Shown piece after piece: positions 1 to 7,481 of a stretch of 64,000 nucleotides of DNA. Below the pieces are notes generated by a model. That model was given only the letters and a program-made list of their open reading frames with translations. It searched no databases and was not told the DNA's origin. The first letter of the stretch is position 1; the number at the start of each line of letters is the position of its first letter. Position numbers and translations under genes: made by a program. The stretch comes from JBKECO01 sp047974745 (GTDB lineage Bacteria > Bacillota > Clostridia > Lachnospirales > Lachnospiraceae): contig JBKECO010000004.1 of assembly GCA_047974745.1 (NCBI GenBank), positions 31,619 through 95,618 of the forward strand, given 5' to 3'.

Positions 1-451
1 GCGAAATTACGCGAAGTACATTGCCATCCACAGCAGGCACAGCTTTCCCATAAGCAATAGAAGCTATGGCACCCGCTGTATAGCTGCCGATTCCCTTGAG
101 AGAGATCAGCTGCTCGTATTCTCTTGGCAGAGTCCCATTGTATTGATCCATGATCTGTCTTGCTGCCAGCTGCATATTTCGGACACGATTGTAATAGCCA
201 AGACCCTCCCATAGCTTCAGCAGCTTTTCCTCCTCACATTCAGCCAGCTCCTTTACTCCGGGGAGCGCCTGTACAAAACGCTCAAAATACGGCTTGACTG
301 CCTCAACCCTTGTCTGCTGAAGCATGATTTCAGATACCCAGACTCGATAGGGCGATGGGTCTGCCCGCCAGGGAAGAATTCGGGCATGTTGAAAAAACCA
401 GTCAAGTAATGGTTCTATAATATGTTTCAATTCATAATCTTCGATATTCAT
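1..451 (-). CDS. mutY: A/G-specific adenine DNA glycosylase MutY, N-terminal part
   Basis: Base-excision repair glycosylase that removes adenine mispaired with 8-oxoguanine. The gene runs off the left edge, so only the first 150 residues are visible; the iron-sulfur cluster and the C-terminal 8-oxoG recognition domain are outside. Visible landmarks are SEIMLQQTRV with the catalytic Glu41, the helix-hairpin-helix LKGIGSYTAGAI near 118-129, and AVDGNVLRV with the catalytic Asp142, all in the order known for MutY. Start ATG at 451-449 follows a GGAGAGGTGAACC ribosome site. The gene is divergent from the crotonase gene to its right. MutY is preferred over endonuclease III because of the LQQT motif and the VDGNV form of the catalytic Asp region. 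Confidence 0.93.
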   Translation of the reverse strand, partial: MNIEDYELKHIIEPLLDWFFQHARILPWRADPSPYRVWVSEIMLQQTRVEAVKPYFERFVQALPGVKELAECEEEKLLKLWEGLGYYNRVRNMQLAARQIMDQYNGTLPREYEQLISLKGIGSYTAGAIASIAYGKAVPAVDGNVLRVIS

Positions 452-530
452 AGGTTCACCTCTCCCCTCTATCATACATCACCTTTTTATAAAATATAAA
501 AGAATTTTTTCATAAAAGTTTGATAAAATA

Positions 531-559
531 TTGTCAAACTTTTTTATAAGGTGTATAAT
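531..559 (+). promoter_or_regulatory. Sigma-A promoter of the crotonase gene
   Basis: TTGTCA at 531-536, a 17-base spacer, then a perfect TATAAT at 554-559. Transcription would begin near 566, giving a leader of about 43 bases with AGGAGG at 595-600 before the ATG at 609. Confidence 0.85.
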
Positions 560-608
560 GAACCAAAATGAGTAACAATCATACATAGTCAAACAGGAGG
601 TTTCAAAC

Positions 609-1403
609 ATGAATAACCTAACATTAGAAGTTGCTGATGAGATCGCGGTTCTTAAAATAGTAAGACCTGCTGCGCTGAATGCATTAAATACAGAGACTCT
701 TGGTGAGCTCAATCAGATCCTGACCGAAATCGAGGCCAGAGATGATATTAAAGTTGTAATACTGACGGGAGGCCCAGATAAGAAGGGCAATGAATTTAAA
801 TCCTTTGTAGCAGGTGCAGATATTTCAGAAATGGTCAATTTTGATGCAGCACAGGCACGGGAATTTGGAATGAAAGCCTCCGAACCATTCTTTAAATTAT
901 CAAATATGAGACAGGTTACCATCGCTGCCGTGAATGGATTCGCATTGGGTGGCGGCTGTGAGATCTCTATGGCATGTGATATTCGAATCGCATCCGATAA
1001 CGCACTGTTCGGACAGCCAGAGGTCGGTCTTGGGATCATACCAGGTTTTGGCGGAACACAAAGACTAGCAAGACTTGTAGGACTTGGTCGCGCCAAAGAG
1101 CTGGTCTTTACCTGCGATACCGTTGATGCAGCAGAGGCTTACCGGATCGGACTGATCAATAAAGTTACCACGAAGGAAGAATTAATGAGTGCAGCATTCG
1201 ACATGGCTAAGAAGATCCTGTCAAAGGGCAGTTTTGCAGTGTCTCTTGCAAAGGCAGCCATCAACAATGGATATGATATGGATATTGCAAATGCAGTTGA
1301 AATGGAAGCAAATCTATTTGGCATCTCTTGCTCGACCCATGACAAAACAGAAGGAATGACCGCATTCCTGGAAAGACGTTCCGCTGACCTGACAGATTTT
1401 TAA
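609..1403 (+). CDS. crt: Enoyl-CoA hydratase / crotonase (short-chain type)
   Basis: Crotonase-fold enzyme that hydrates 2-enoyl-CoA esters, in clostridia typically crotonyl-CoA to 3-hydroxybutyryl-CoA in butyrate metabolism; cytoplasmic. The 264-residue length is normal. The oxyanion-hole segments AGADI (69-73) and ALGGGCEI (112-119) are present, as are both acid/base glutamates expected for hydratases, Glu118 in GGGCEIS and Glu138 in GQPEVGLG. The AGGAGG site is 8 bases before the ATG. It has its own strong promoter and terminator, so it is transcribed alone; the usual butyrate partners (bcd, etfAB, hbd, thl) are not next to it here. Exact substrate cannot be read from sequence alone. Confidence 0.88.
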   Translation: MNNLTLEVADEIAVLKIVRPAALNALNTETLGELNQILTEIEARDDIKVVILTGGPDKKGNEFKSFVAGADISEMVNFDAAQAREFGMKASEPFFKLSNMRQVTIAAVNGFALGGGCEISMACDIRIASDNALFGQPEVGLGIIPGFGGTQRLARLVGLGRAKELVFTCDTVDAAEAYRIGLINKVTTKEELMSAAFDMAKKILSKGSFAVSLAKAAINNGYDMDIANAVEMEANLFGISCSTHDKTEGMTAFLERRSADLTDF

Positions 1404-1473
1404 ATTTTGTCAGTGCTTTGGTTCTAAAATTACTATCTCCTTACACACACATATAAATAGATAGAAAAAGGGT

Positions 1474-1502
1474 AACCAGATTATTTCTGGTTTCTTTTTT
1501 TT
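1474..1502 (+). terminator. Rho-independent terminator after the crotonase gene
   Basis: Perfect 7-bp stem AACCAGA/TCTGGTT (1474-1480 with 1486-1492), five-base loop, followed by TCTTTTTTTT. Confidence 0.88.
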
Positions 1503-1512
1503 GCAATTCAAC

Positions 1513-1541
1513 TTGACTATTCGTGCCAAGTATTCTAGGAT
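1513..1541 (+). promoter_or_regulatory. Probable proC promoter
   Basis: TTGACT at 1513-1518, 17-base spacer, TAGGAT at 1536-1541; start point would fall near 1548, just before the ribosome site of proC. Confidence 0.6.
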
Positions 1542-1574
1542 AGGTACAGAAAATCAGAATGAAAGGTGCACAAC

Positions 1575-2381
1575 ATGAATAGAAATATTGGCTTTATTGG
1601 TGCAGGCAACATGGGAAAAGCCATGATCAAAGGCTTTCTGTCGTCTGGCATCTGTACAAGTGACCAGCTGATCGTAAGTGATCAGAATACTATATTTTTA
1701 GAGGAGCTCTCCAACGAATTCTCTATTGAGACCACCAGGGACAACAAAGTGACGGCCCAGTCTGCCAATTTCCTGATTCTGGCAGTGAAGCCCCAGTTAT
1801 ATGAATTGGTAATTTCCGAAATCAGAGATGTTATTTCAAACAATACTGTGATTGTTTCCATTGCGGCAGGTCTGAAAATGGCACAGATTGTGACCTGGTT
1901 CCAAAGACCGGTGAAACTCATTCGAATCATGCCAAATACACCAGCTATGGTATTAGAAGCAATGTCTGCTATTGTTCCTGGTTCTGATGTGACCGAGGAC
2001 GAACTTTGCTATGTTCTGCAGTTATTCCAAAGCATTGGCAGAGCTGAAGTCGTGTCCGAGTCTTTAATGGATACCGTTACCGGAGTCAGCGGTTCCTCTC
2101 CTGCCTACGTTTATCTGTTTATAGAAGCTATGGCAGATGCAGCCGTTGCCGATGGAATGCCAAGGGATAAAGCTTATACCTTTGCAGCACAGTCTGTACT
2201 TGGAGCAGCAAAAATGGTATTGGCGACTGGTCAGCACCCCGGACAGCTAAAGGATGCTGTTTGTTCGCCTGGCGGTACTACAATTGAAGCAGTCACCATT
2301 CTGGAAGAGAAGGGTCTGCGAAGCGCAGTCATTTGTGCACAACGCGCCTGCGTAAATAAATCCCGTGATCTGGGTAAATAG
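1575..2381 (+). CDS. proC: Pyrroline-5-carboxylate reductase
   Basis: Catalyses the last step of proline synthesis, NAD(P)H-dependent reduction of 1-pyrroline-5-carboxylate to L-proline. The protein opens with the Rossmann signature IGFIGAGNMGKAMIKGF, has the MPNTPAMV segment in the middle and the C-terminal dimerisation helix region with GVSGSSPAYVYLF and SPGGTTIEAV, the diagnostic P5CR motif. Length of 268 residues matches the family. An in-frame GTG at 1566 exists, but GAAAGGTG at 1561-1568 is a ribosome site correctly spaced for the ATG at 1575, so the GTG is judged to be part of that site. Single gene; convergent with the alcohol dehydrogenase gene on its right. Confidence 0.95.
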   Translation: MNRNIGFIGAGNMGKAMIKGFLSSGICTSDQLIVSDQNTIFLEELSNEFSIETTRDNKVTAQSANFLILAVKPQLYELVISEIRDVISNNTVIVSIAAGLKMAQIVTWFQRPVKLIRIMPNTPAMVLEAMSAIVPGSDVTEDELCYVLQLFQSIGRAEVVSESLMDTVTGVSGSSPAYVYLFIEAMADAAVADGMPRDKAYTFAAQSVLGAAKMVLATGQHPGQLKDAVCSPGGTTIEAVTILEEKGLRSAVICAQRACVNKSRDLGK

Positions 2382-2397
2382 ACCCTGTGACCTTGGC

Positions 2398-2425
2398 AAA
2401 TAAAAAGCAGCCACAATGGGCTACT
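2398..2425 (-). terminator. Terminator overlapping the dehydrogenase stop codon
   Basis: On the minus strand AGTAGCC (2425-2419) pairs with GGCTGCT (2412-2406) and is followed by TTTTTATT. The stop codon TAG of the upstream gene (2423-2421) lies within the stem. It ends the long minus-strand run that starts at lon or engB. Confidence 0.7.
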
Positions 2426-3356
2426 TTCTAAAGTCAAATCCTGATTTAAAAGCATTCGATGAGAATGCTTTTTTAAATTCTGATAAATCATAGGTCTCAA
2501 TATCAGGAAAGGTAACATATCCTTTTTTCAAAAGATTTAGTGTTGGTTCAAAGGGACCGCAGCGACTGCCGGTAATTGTAATCTCATTAACGACATAATA
2601 GCTCATGTCCAATTCCACTTTTCCGGCATAGGTACTTTTTATGATGATCGTTCCTCTTTTTTTCACCATTTGTGTTGCAGTCAGAATTCCGCTTTTAGAT
2701 CCTGTCGCATCTATCACAATATCATATCCCTCCGGAACGATCTGCGTCGTAACGTCAGCAAAACTAGAAAACAGGGCAAGCTTATCCTCATGTCTCCCGG
2801 TAACTGTCAGGCTGGCGCCTGTCAGAGCAATGACCTGTGCGATCATCAATGCAAGTCGTCCATCTCCAAGCACAGCGATCTTCTTATCCGGATCAATATG
2901 GATCAGAGACGGAATTTCAAGTGCTGCCGCAAGCGGCTCAGTAAAAATGGCATGTTCCGCACAAAGACCATCCGGTACGACATGCAGAAGATCTGTTTCG
3001 ATGGTCATGTATTCAGCAAAACATCCATCCTTTTTCTCGATACCGATCACACGGCGGCTGTTGCAATGCTTGCTAAGTCCGGATCTGCAGTATTTACATT
3101 TTCCACAGCCTGCATTGAGTTCTCCTGCCACACGTTCACCAACCAGTGAAGGATCCGGGGATGTAACAACAACACCAATGAATTCATGTCCCATCACACC
3201 TGTAAAGTCCGGCTTGTACCCTTTCAGGATTTCCTTGTCTGTATTACAGATTGCTGCCAATTCGATTTTAACGAGACTTTCTGTTTCAGTCGGTTCGGGC
3301 ATCTTATAGTCTTGTCTATATTCAGCTTCTTTACCATTAAAGTAGATCGCCTTCAT
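2421..3356 (-). CDS. Zinc-dependent alcohol dehydrogenase of the MDR superfamily
   Basis: Medium-chain dehydrogenase/reductase related to threonine, sorbitol or alcohol dehydrogenases; substrate not identifiable. Catalytic zinc ligands are visible in AAICNTDKEI (Cys37) and GHEFIGVVV (His-Glu near 57-58). The structural zinc lobe is CGKCKYCRSGLSKHC. A Rossmann segment follows near 165-185 (IAVLGDGRLALMIAQVIALT), though the usual GxGxxG is GDGRLG-like and degenerate. At 311 residues it is about 30 shorter than most relatives, mainly in the C-terminal half. AAAGGTGATG precedes the ATG. It is the last gene of the minus-strand run, 36 bases after the DUF4250 gene, and a terminator overlaps its stop. 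Confidence 0.82.
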   Translation of the reverse strand: MKAIYFNGKEAEYRQDYKMPEPTETESLVKIELAAICNTDKEILKGYKPDFTGVMGHEFIGVVVTSPDPSLVGERVAGELNAGCGKCKYCRSGLSKHCNSRRVIGIEKKDGCFAEYMTIETDLLHVVPDGLCAEHAIFTEPLAAALEIPSLIHIDPDKKIAVLGDGRLALMIAQVIALTGASLTVTGRHEDKLALFSSFADVTTQIVPEGYDIVIDATGSKSGILTATQMVKKRGTIIIKSTYAGKVELDMSYYVVNEITITGSRCGPFEPTLNLLKKGYVTFPDIETYDLSEFKKAFSSNAFKSGFDFRK

Positions 3357-3392
3357 ATCACATCACCTTTCTTCTTAAGTATGGAGACTGTA

Positions 3393-3575
3393 TTATTTGA
3401 ACTGGTTATGGAGCTCATCATATCTGTAGTCGATCGTACTCAGTTTTTCAATAATCTCATTGCAATTTAACGCTTTGACCAGGCACATTTCCTCAAAGGA
3501 TTCATAGTGATCTCGCAGTTGTGCATTCACATAGCTCAGAAGTATTGCCGGATCATTTGGTAATTTATATTCCAT
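3393..3575 (-). CDS. DUF4250 domain protein
   Basis: Sixty-residue cytoplasmic protein of unknown function. The pattern LPNDPAILLSYVNAQLRD, an acidic centre and a final ExxEKL..IDYRYDELHNQF matches what I know of DUF4250, a small family common in Clostridia. TGAGGACG precedes the ATG at a suitable distance. It sits between the parvulin gene (19 bases upstream) and the dehydrogenase gene, so probably belongs to the same transcript. No catalytic motif or membrane segment is visible. Confidence 0.75.
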   Translation of the reverse strand: MEYKLPNDPAILLSYVNAQLRDHYESFEEMCLVKALNCNEIIEKLSTIDYRYDELHNQFK

Positions 3576-3593
3576 TTTACGTCCTCATCAGAG

Positions 3594-4343
3594 TTATGCA
3601 TCTTTTCTTTCAACACCGTATTTGGACTCCAGCTCTTTGACCTTATTCATATATGCGTTCTGTTTCTTCTGCTGAAGGATCTGCTCCGTCAGTTTCTCTT
3701 TTTGTTCTTCCAGTGTCTGTATCTGTGCTTCCTTTTTCTCGACTACCAGAATCAGGTGATATCCGAAATTCGTCTTTACCGGTCCAGTGAGTGCACCTAT
3801 TTCTGAGGAAAAAGCGGCTGCTTCGAACTCTGGAACCATCTGACCCTTAGAAAATAAGCCAAGATCTCCGCCTCTGTCTTTGGATGGGCAGGTGGAATAT
3901 TCCTTTGCTGCATCTTCAAAAGATTTTCCTTCTTCGATTTCCTTTGCGATCTTTTCTGCTGTATCGAGTGCATCCACCAAAATATGTTTTGCTCTGACCT
4001 GTTCCCCAGTCATAAACTTTTCTTTGTTCGCTTCGTAGTATGCTGTTACTTCATCATTTTCAACTGTTACTTGTTCGATCACACTCGTAGCTGCCATGTG
4101 ACTTTCAAGTTCCCGTTCCATTCTCGCCAGCATTTCCTTATATTCCGATGATTCTTTTATCTTTTCATCCTCTGCCATTTTTGCAAAAAGGTGAAATCCG
4201 ATCAGCTGTTCCAGTAAATCTGATTTTGCATTCGGATCAGAGAGATAGATCTGCTGCTCTGGTGGATAATTTGCAATTACAGCATTCAATTCAGATTCAG
4301 TGATTTCGTGTCCTGCAGACACTGCTAAAATTTTTTCGTTCAC
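3594..4343 (-). CDS. Parvulin-type peptidyl-prolyl isomerase without signal peptide
   Basis: PpiC/PrsA-like foldase that catalyses prolyl cis-trans isomerisation. The rotamase domain covers about residues 117-207: VRAKHILVDALDTAEKI, then GGDLGLFSKGQMVPEFE and TNFGYHLILV, the standard parvulin blocks. Residues 1-112 form a helical SurA/PrsA-like N domain. Unlike PrsA there is no signal peptide or lipobox, so it appears cytoplasmic. The start is GTG at 4343, eight bases after AAGGAG. The gene follows the metal transporter with 34 bases between them, suggesting cotranscription, but no functional link is evident. Confidence 0.88.
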   Translation of the reverse strand: MNEKILAVSAGHEITESELNAVIANYPPEQQIYLSDPNAKSDLLEQLIGFHLFAKMAEDEKIKESSEYKEMLARMERELESHMAATSVIEQVTVENDEVTAYYEANKEKFMTGEQVRAKHILVDALDTAEKIAKEIEEGKSFEDAAKEYSTCPSKDRGGDLGLFSKGQMVPEFEAAAFSSEIGALTGPVKTNFGYHLILVVEKKEAQIQTLEEQKEKLTEQILQQKKQNAYMNKVKELESKYGVERKDA

Positions 4344-4377
4344 GATAGAACTCCTTTATACTATGATTTGTCAGTAG

Positions 4378-5193
4378 TTACTTCCCGCTTTTTGCACCAA
4401 AGATATAGGTGGCACAAAAAATCACTGCGGCAACAATTACGATCATTGGACCTGTGGCAACATCTATATAATATGATATGAACAGTCCGCAAAGACCGGA
4501 AAAAACGGAAAAAAGCACGGAATAGAAATGGTATTCTCTCATATTGACAGCTATGTTCCTGCTGGAGGCAGCCGGCAATATCAAAAGTGCGTTGATGATC
4601 AGAATGCCGACCCATTTGATCGACAGCATTACGATACAGGCTACGAGAACCGAAAACAGATTCTCGAGCAGTGTAACGGCCATCCCTCTGCTCTTTGCCA
4701 GAGACTCATTGATACTAATTGCATTCATCTGATTAAAGCAGATGCACCAGAATAGGATCGTCACCAGAAAGATACCAATAAGGTAAGCGATCTCTCTTAC
4801 AGAAATACTTAAAATATCCCCTACCAGCAGGCTAGAATACTTACTGAAGTTACCGCCCCTGGATAAGATCGCAAGTCCGATCGCAACACTCGTTGAAGAA
4901 AAAACGGAAATAATCGTATCTCTGGAAGCCATCTGTCTTCTGCTGATATAGTTCAGCAAAAGTGCAAATAACACAGCAAAAACAAGCATGGAGAAATTTG
5001 TATCCGCAACACCCAATATAACACCGATCGCAACTCCGGTCAATGCACTGTGGCCAAGGGCTTCTGAAAAAAAAGCCATCTTGTTGTTCACGATCATTGT
5101 TCCTAGTATTCCAAAAAGCGGTGTTATGATAAGAACTGCAAGAAATGCATTGCGCATAAATGTAAATTCGAACAAGGATAAGGAAGAAGTCAT
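4378..5193 (-). CDS. Zinc/manganese-type ABC transporter, membrane permease
   Basis: Membrane subunit of a metal ABC-3 family importer (ZnuB/MntB/AdcB group). The 271-residue protein has seven to nine predicted hydrophobic segments and the family signature around GHSALTGVAIGVILG (positions 42-56) near the N-terminus plus the conserved central WVGILIINALLILPAA. The ATG overlaps the TGA of the ATPase gene (ATGA), showing translational coupling. Genes for the ATPase and the binding protein lie directly upstream in the same direction. Zinc versus manganese versus iron cannot be decided from sequence. Confidence 0.92.
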   Translation of the reverse strand: MTSSLSLFEFTFMRNAFLAVLIITPLFGILGTMIVNNKMAFFSEALGHSALTGVAIGVILGVADTNFSMLVFAVLFALLLNYISRRQMASRDTIISVFSSTSVAIGLAILSRGGNFSKYSSLLVGDILSISVREIAYLIGIFLVTILFWCICFNQMNAISINESLAKSRGMAVTLLENLFSVLVACIVMLSIKWVGILIINALLILPAASSRNIAVNMREYHFYSVLFSVFSGLCGLFISYYIDVATGPMIVIVAAVIFCATYIFGAKSGK

Positions 5194-5936
5194 GATCGTT
5201 CACTCTCCTTTCCGAAGGTTCTCTGAAATTCAATGGATGAGAAAACCTCCTCCGGGGTTCCCTGACGGATCACCGTATGATCTAGCAGTATCACATGATT
5301 CGCATAAGCTCTGACATGCTCAAGATCATGGGATATGAGAATAATCGACAGATCGAATTCCTCCTTCAGTCTCAACAGAGTATGGTAGAACAGATCCATA
5401 CCATTATGGTCGATTCCGGAGACCGGCTCATCCAATAGTAAAAGATTCGGTTCATCAACAATAGCCAGAGCCAGCATCACACGCTGGAGCTGCCCTCCTG
5501 ACAATTTGCATAATTGGCGGTCGATCAGATCTTCTGCTTCAAAAATCTGCAGTGCAGACAGAAATTTCTCCTCTGACTGTTTCCTTTTTGTCAGAAAAAG
5601 CGGAAACCGATCATGAAAACTTGCAAAAAGGTCATACACACTGATCGGTGAGTTCTCTTCAATATTAATGCGCTGTGGAACATAGCCGATTTTAAGATGC
5701 TGAGGGCTTCCGTTCTCATCATTTTTAAATTCGATGGTTCCTGTGTGTGGTACATCCCCTAAAATCGCTCGGATCAGCGTTGATTTTCCCGCTCCATTTC
5801 TTCCGATCACAACGTTTAGGGAACCACAGTGTATATGCAGGTTCACATCCCAAAGTGCATCTACATCATGGAAGCGGACACTCAGGTTCTGCACTTTCAT
5901 GCAATGCAGTCCACAGGCGTGCTTTTTCTTTTGCAT
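5190..5936 (-). CDS. Zinc/manganese-type ABC transporter, ATPase
   Basis: ATP-hydrolysing subunit of the metal importer. Walker A is GRNGAGKST near 44-52, the ABC signature LSGGQLQRVMLALA near 143-156, Walker B NLLLLDEPVSGID, and the switch histidine in ILISHDLEHV. Length of 248 residues is usual. The first ATG at 5936 overlaps the TAA of the binding-protein gene (TAATG) and is preceded by GAGGTGAGG; an internal ATG 12 codons later aligns better with the usual family N-terminus, so the first residues (rich in His/Cys: HACGLHC) could be either real or untranslated. If translated, that short Cys/His stretch is an unusual addition. Confidence 0.92.
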   Translation of the reverse strand: MQKKKHACGLHCMKVQNLSVRFHDVDALWDVNLHIHCGSLNVVIGRNGAGKSTLIRAILGDVPHTGTIEFKNDENGSPQHLKIGYVPQRINIEENSPISVYDLFASFHDRFPLFLTKRKQSEEKFLSALQIFEAEDLIDRQLCKLSGGQLQRVMLALAIVDEPNLLLLDEPVSGIDHNGMDLFYHTLLRLKEEFDLSIILISHDLEHVRAYANHVILLDHTVIRQGTPEEVFSSIEFQRTFGKESERS

Positions 5937-6823
5937 TACCTCACCTCATATGCTTTTGTTATGATTTGGATATTTTCCTTCATTCCATTGATATAACTGT
6001 CTTTCTCATACTCCCCGCGAGAAAGTGTATTCAGGTAATAGACCTTTGCAGTCGTTTCTCTCATGACTGTCTGCCCCATCTCACTTCCATACAATTCTTC
6101 GGCGAACACCTTACCAATGTTCTCTGACTGAATCGTTGTAAGTAAATCAGCAACTTCATTCGCACTCACCTGCCGTTCTTCATCAAGATCAAGGGTCTCT
6201 GCTATCCGAATACCATAATCCTGTGCCAGATATTCGAAAGCCTCATGAAAAATAACTACCGAACTGCCCTGGGTCAGTTCATTCACCATTTCTGTCTCTT
6301 CTCTGAGTGCTTCGATCTTGTCTTTATAGTCTACAGCATTTTGCTGCAGTGTTTCTGCAGATGAGGGAGCCGCTTCGCCAAGCCCCTGTGCTATGGCATC
6401 GATCTGGGTCTGATACTTAGAGAATTCCATCCAAAAATGCGCATTGTCGTCGATCATTTCAATATCCTTTGAGGTATCGATCACCACAAGATCCGGATAT
6501 TGGGTGTAAACATCTTCTAAGAACGACTCCATTCCTCCGCCGTTAATGATAAAAACATCTGCCTCAGACAGTAGTTTCATATCCTCTGGTGTGAGTTGAA
6601 AATCATGCAGGCAGCCTGTCTGAGGCTCACTTAGATTTTCAAGCTCGATTGCAGGGCTCTCATTTATCACATTGAGCGCCGCAATGTACATCGGGTAAAA
6701 GGATGTAACAACCTGCACTACATCACTTTCCTTTTCTTCTTCCTTCTTTTGCAGCATCATGATACCAAAGGCTGATACAGCAAGTGTGATCAGCAGTATC
6801 GCTACGAATATATTTTTTTTCAT
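5936..6823 (-). CDS. Zinc/manganese-type ABC transporter, substrate-binding protein
   Basis: Extracellular metal receptor of the ZnuA/TroA cluster that hands the ion to the permease. Candidate metal ligands in the expected order are His73 (CLHDFQ), His129 (NAHFWM), His193 (IFHEAFEYLAQDYG) and an acidic residue in the AEELYG segment. The long helix between the lobes and the SFYPMY N-terminal strand are typical. Start chosen at ATG 6823 because GGGAG lies at correct distance; the upstream TTG at 6835 overlaps that site. The N-terminus has one hydrophobic segment (about 5-24) but no lipobox cysteine, so the protein is anchored by an uncleaved helix or released, unlike most Gram-positive homologues. 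No zinc-rich His loop is present, which would fit manganese as well as zinc. Confidence 0.9.
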   Translation of the reverse strand: MKKNIFVAILLITLAVSAFGIMMLQKKEEEKESDVVQVVTSFYPMYIAALNVINESPAIELENLSEPQTGCLHDFQLTPEDMKLLSEADVFIINGGGMESFLEDVYTQYPDLVVIDTSKDIEMIDDNAHFWMEFSKYQTQIDAIAQGLGEAAPSSAETLQQNAVDYKDKIEALREETEMVNELTQGSSVVIFHEAFEYLAQDYGIRIAETLDLDEERQVSANEVADLLTTIQSENIGKVFAEELYGSEMGQTVMRETTAKVYYLNTLSRGEYEKDSYINGMKENIQIITKAYEVR

Positions 6824-6838
6824 GACATCTCCCAAATG

Positions 6839-7444
6839 TTACTTTGAATCCGGCTGAATTAGCATGGCTAACTCTTCAATATAGTCCCAGATTTCTTCCC
6901 GTCCTTGCTTTGACTCAGCAGAAAACGGAAAAATTCTTGCCTCTGAAGTCAGACCAAGTCCTACTCTGACTGCCTTGAGATGTTTTTGGACCTGACTTCT
7001 CTTTAGTTTATCCAGCTTTGTTGCGATTATGACCGGTTCAAAGCCTTGGTATTTGATCCATTCATACATCGTACGATCATTTTCTGACGGATCATGTCGA
7101 ATATCGATCAAAAGAAATACACATTTGAGTTGTTTCGAGGTATGCAGATAATTTTCAATCATCGCACCCCATTTTTCTTTTTCCTTTTGTGACACCTTTG
7201 CATATCCATATCCTGGAAGATCCACATAGTACAGACTCTGATTAATATTGTAAAAATTGATCGTCTGTGTCTTCCCCGGCTGCCCTGATGTTCTGGCCAG
7301 GGATTTTCGATTCATCAATGCATTGATCAGAGATGACTTCCCGACATTTGACTTTCCGGAAAATGCAATTTCCGGAATTAGGTTCTCAGGAATTGTACTG
7401 GTAATGCCACAAACTGTTTCCAGCTCAGCACTTTTAATTATCAT
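6839..7444 (-). CDS. engB: Ribosome biogenesis GTP-binding protein EngB/YsxC
   Basis: TrmE-Era-family GTPase needed for assembly of the large ribosomal subunit. G1 is GKSNVGKS at 30-37, G2 lies at the Thr of the GKTQTINFYN stretch, G3 is DLPGYG at 75-80, and G4 is TKLDK at 142-146. The start is ATG 7444, placed seven bases after AAGGAG; longer in-frame starts would overlap the end of lon and are not supported. The 201-residue length agrees with the family. It follows lon with a gap of 37 bases, the same lon-engB order found in Bacillus. Confidence 0.95.
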   Translation of the reverse strand: MIIKSAELETVCGITSTIPENLIPEIAFSGKSNVGKSSLINALMNRKSLARTSGQPGKTQTINFYNINQSLYYVDLPGYGYAKVSQKEKEKWGAMIENYLHTSKQLKCVFLLIDIRHDPSENDRTMYEWIKYQGFEPVIIATKLDKLKRSQVQKHLKAVRVGLGLTSEARIFPFSAESKQGREEIWDYIEELAMLIQPDSK

Positions 7445-7481
7445 TTTGAACTCCTTAACTTCTGCATTCTCAATTCCTATT

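Noticed and set aside
1566..1574. GTG start for proC
   Set aside because: The GTG is part of the GAAAGGTG ribosome site that correctly serves ATG 1575.
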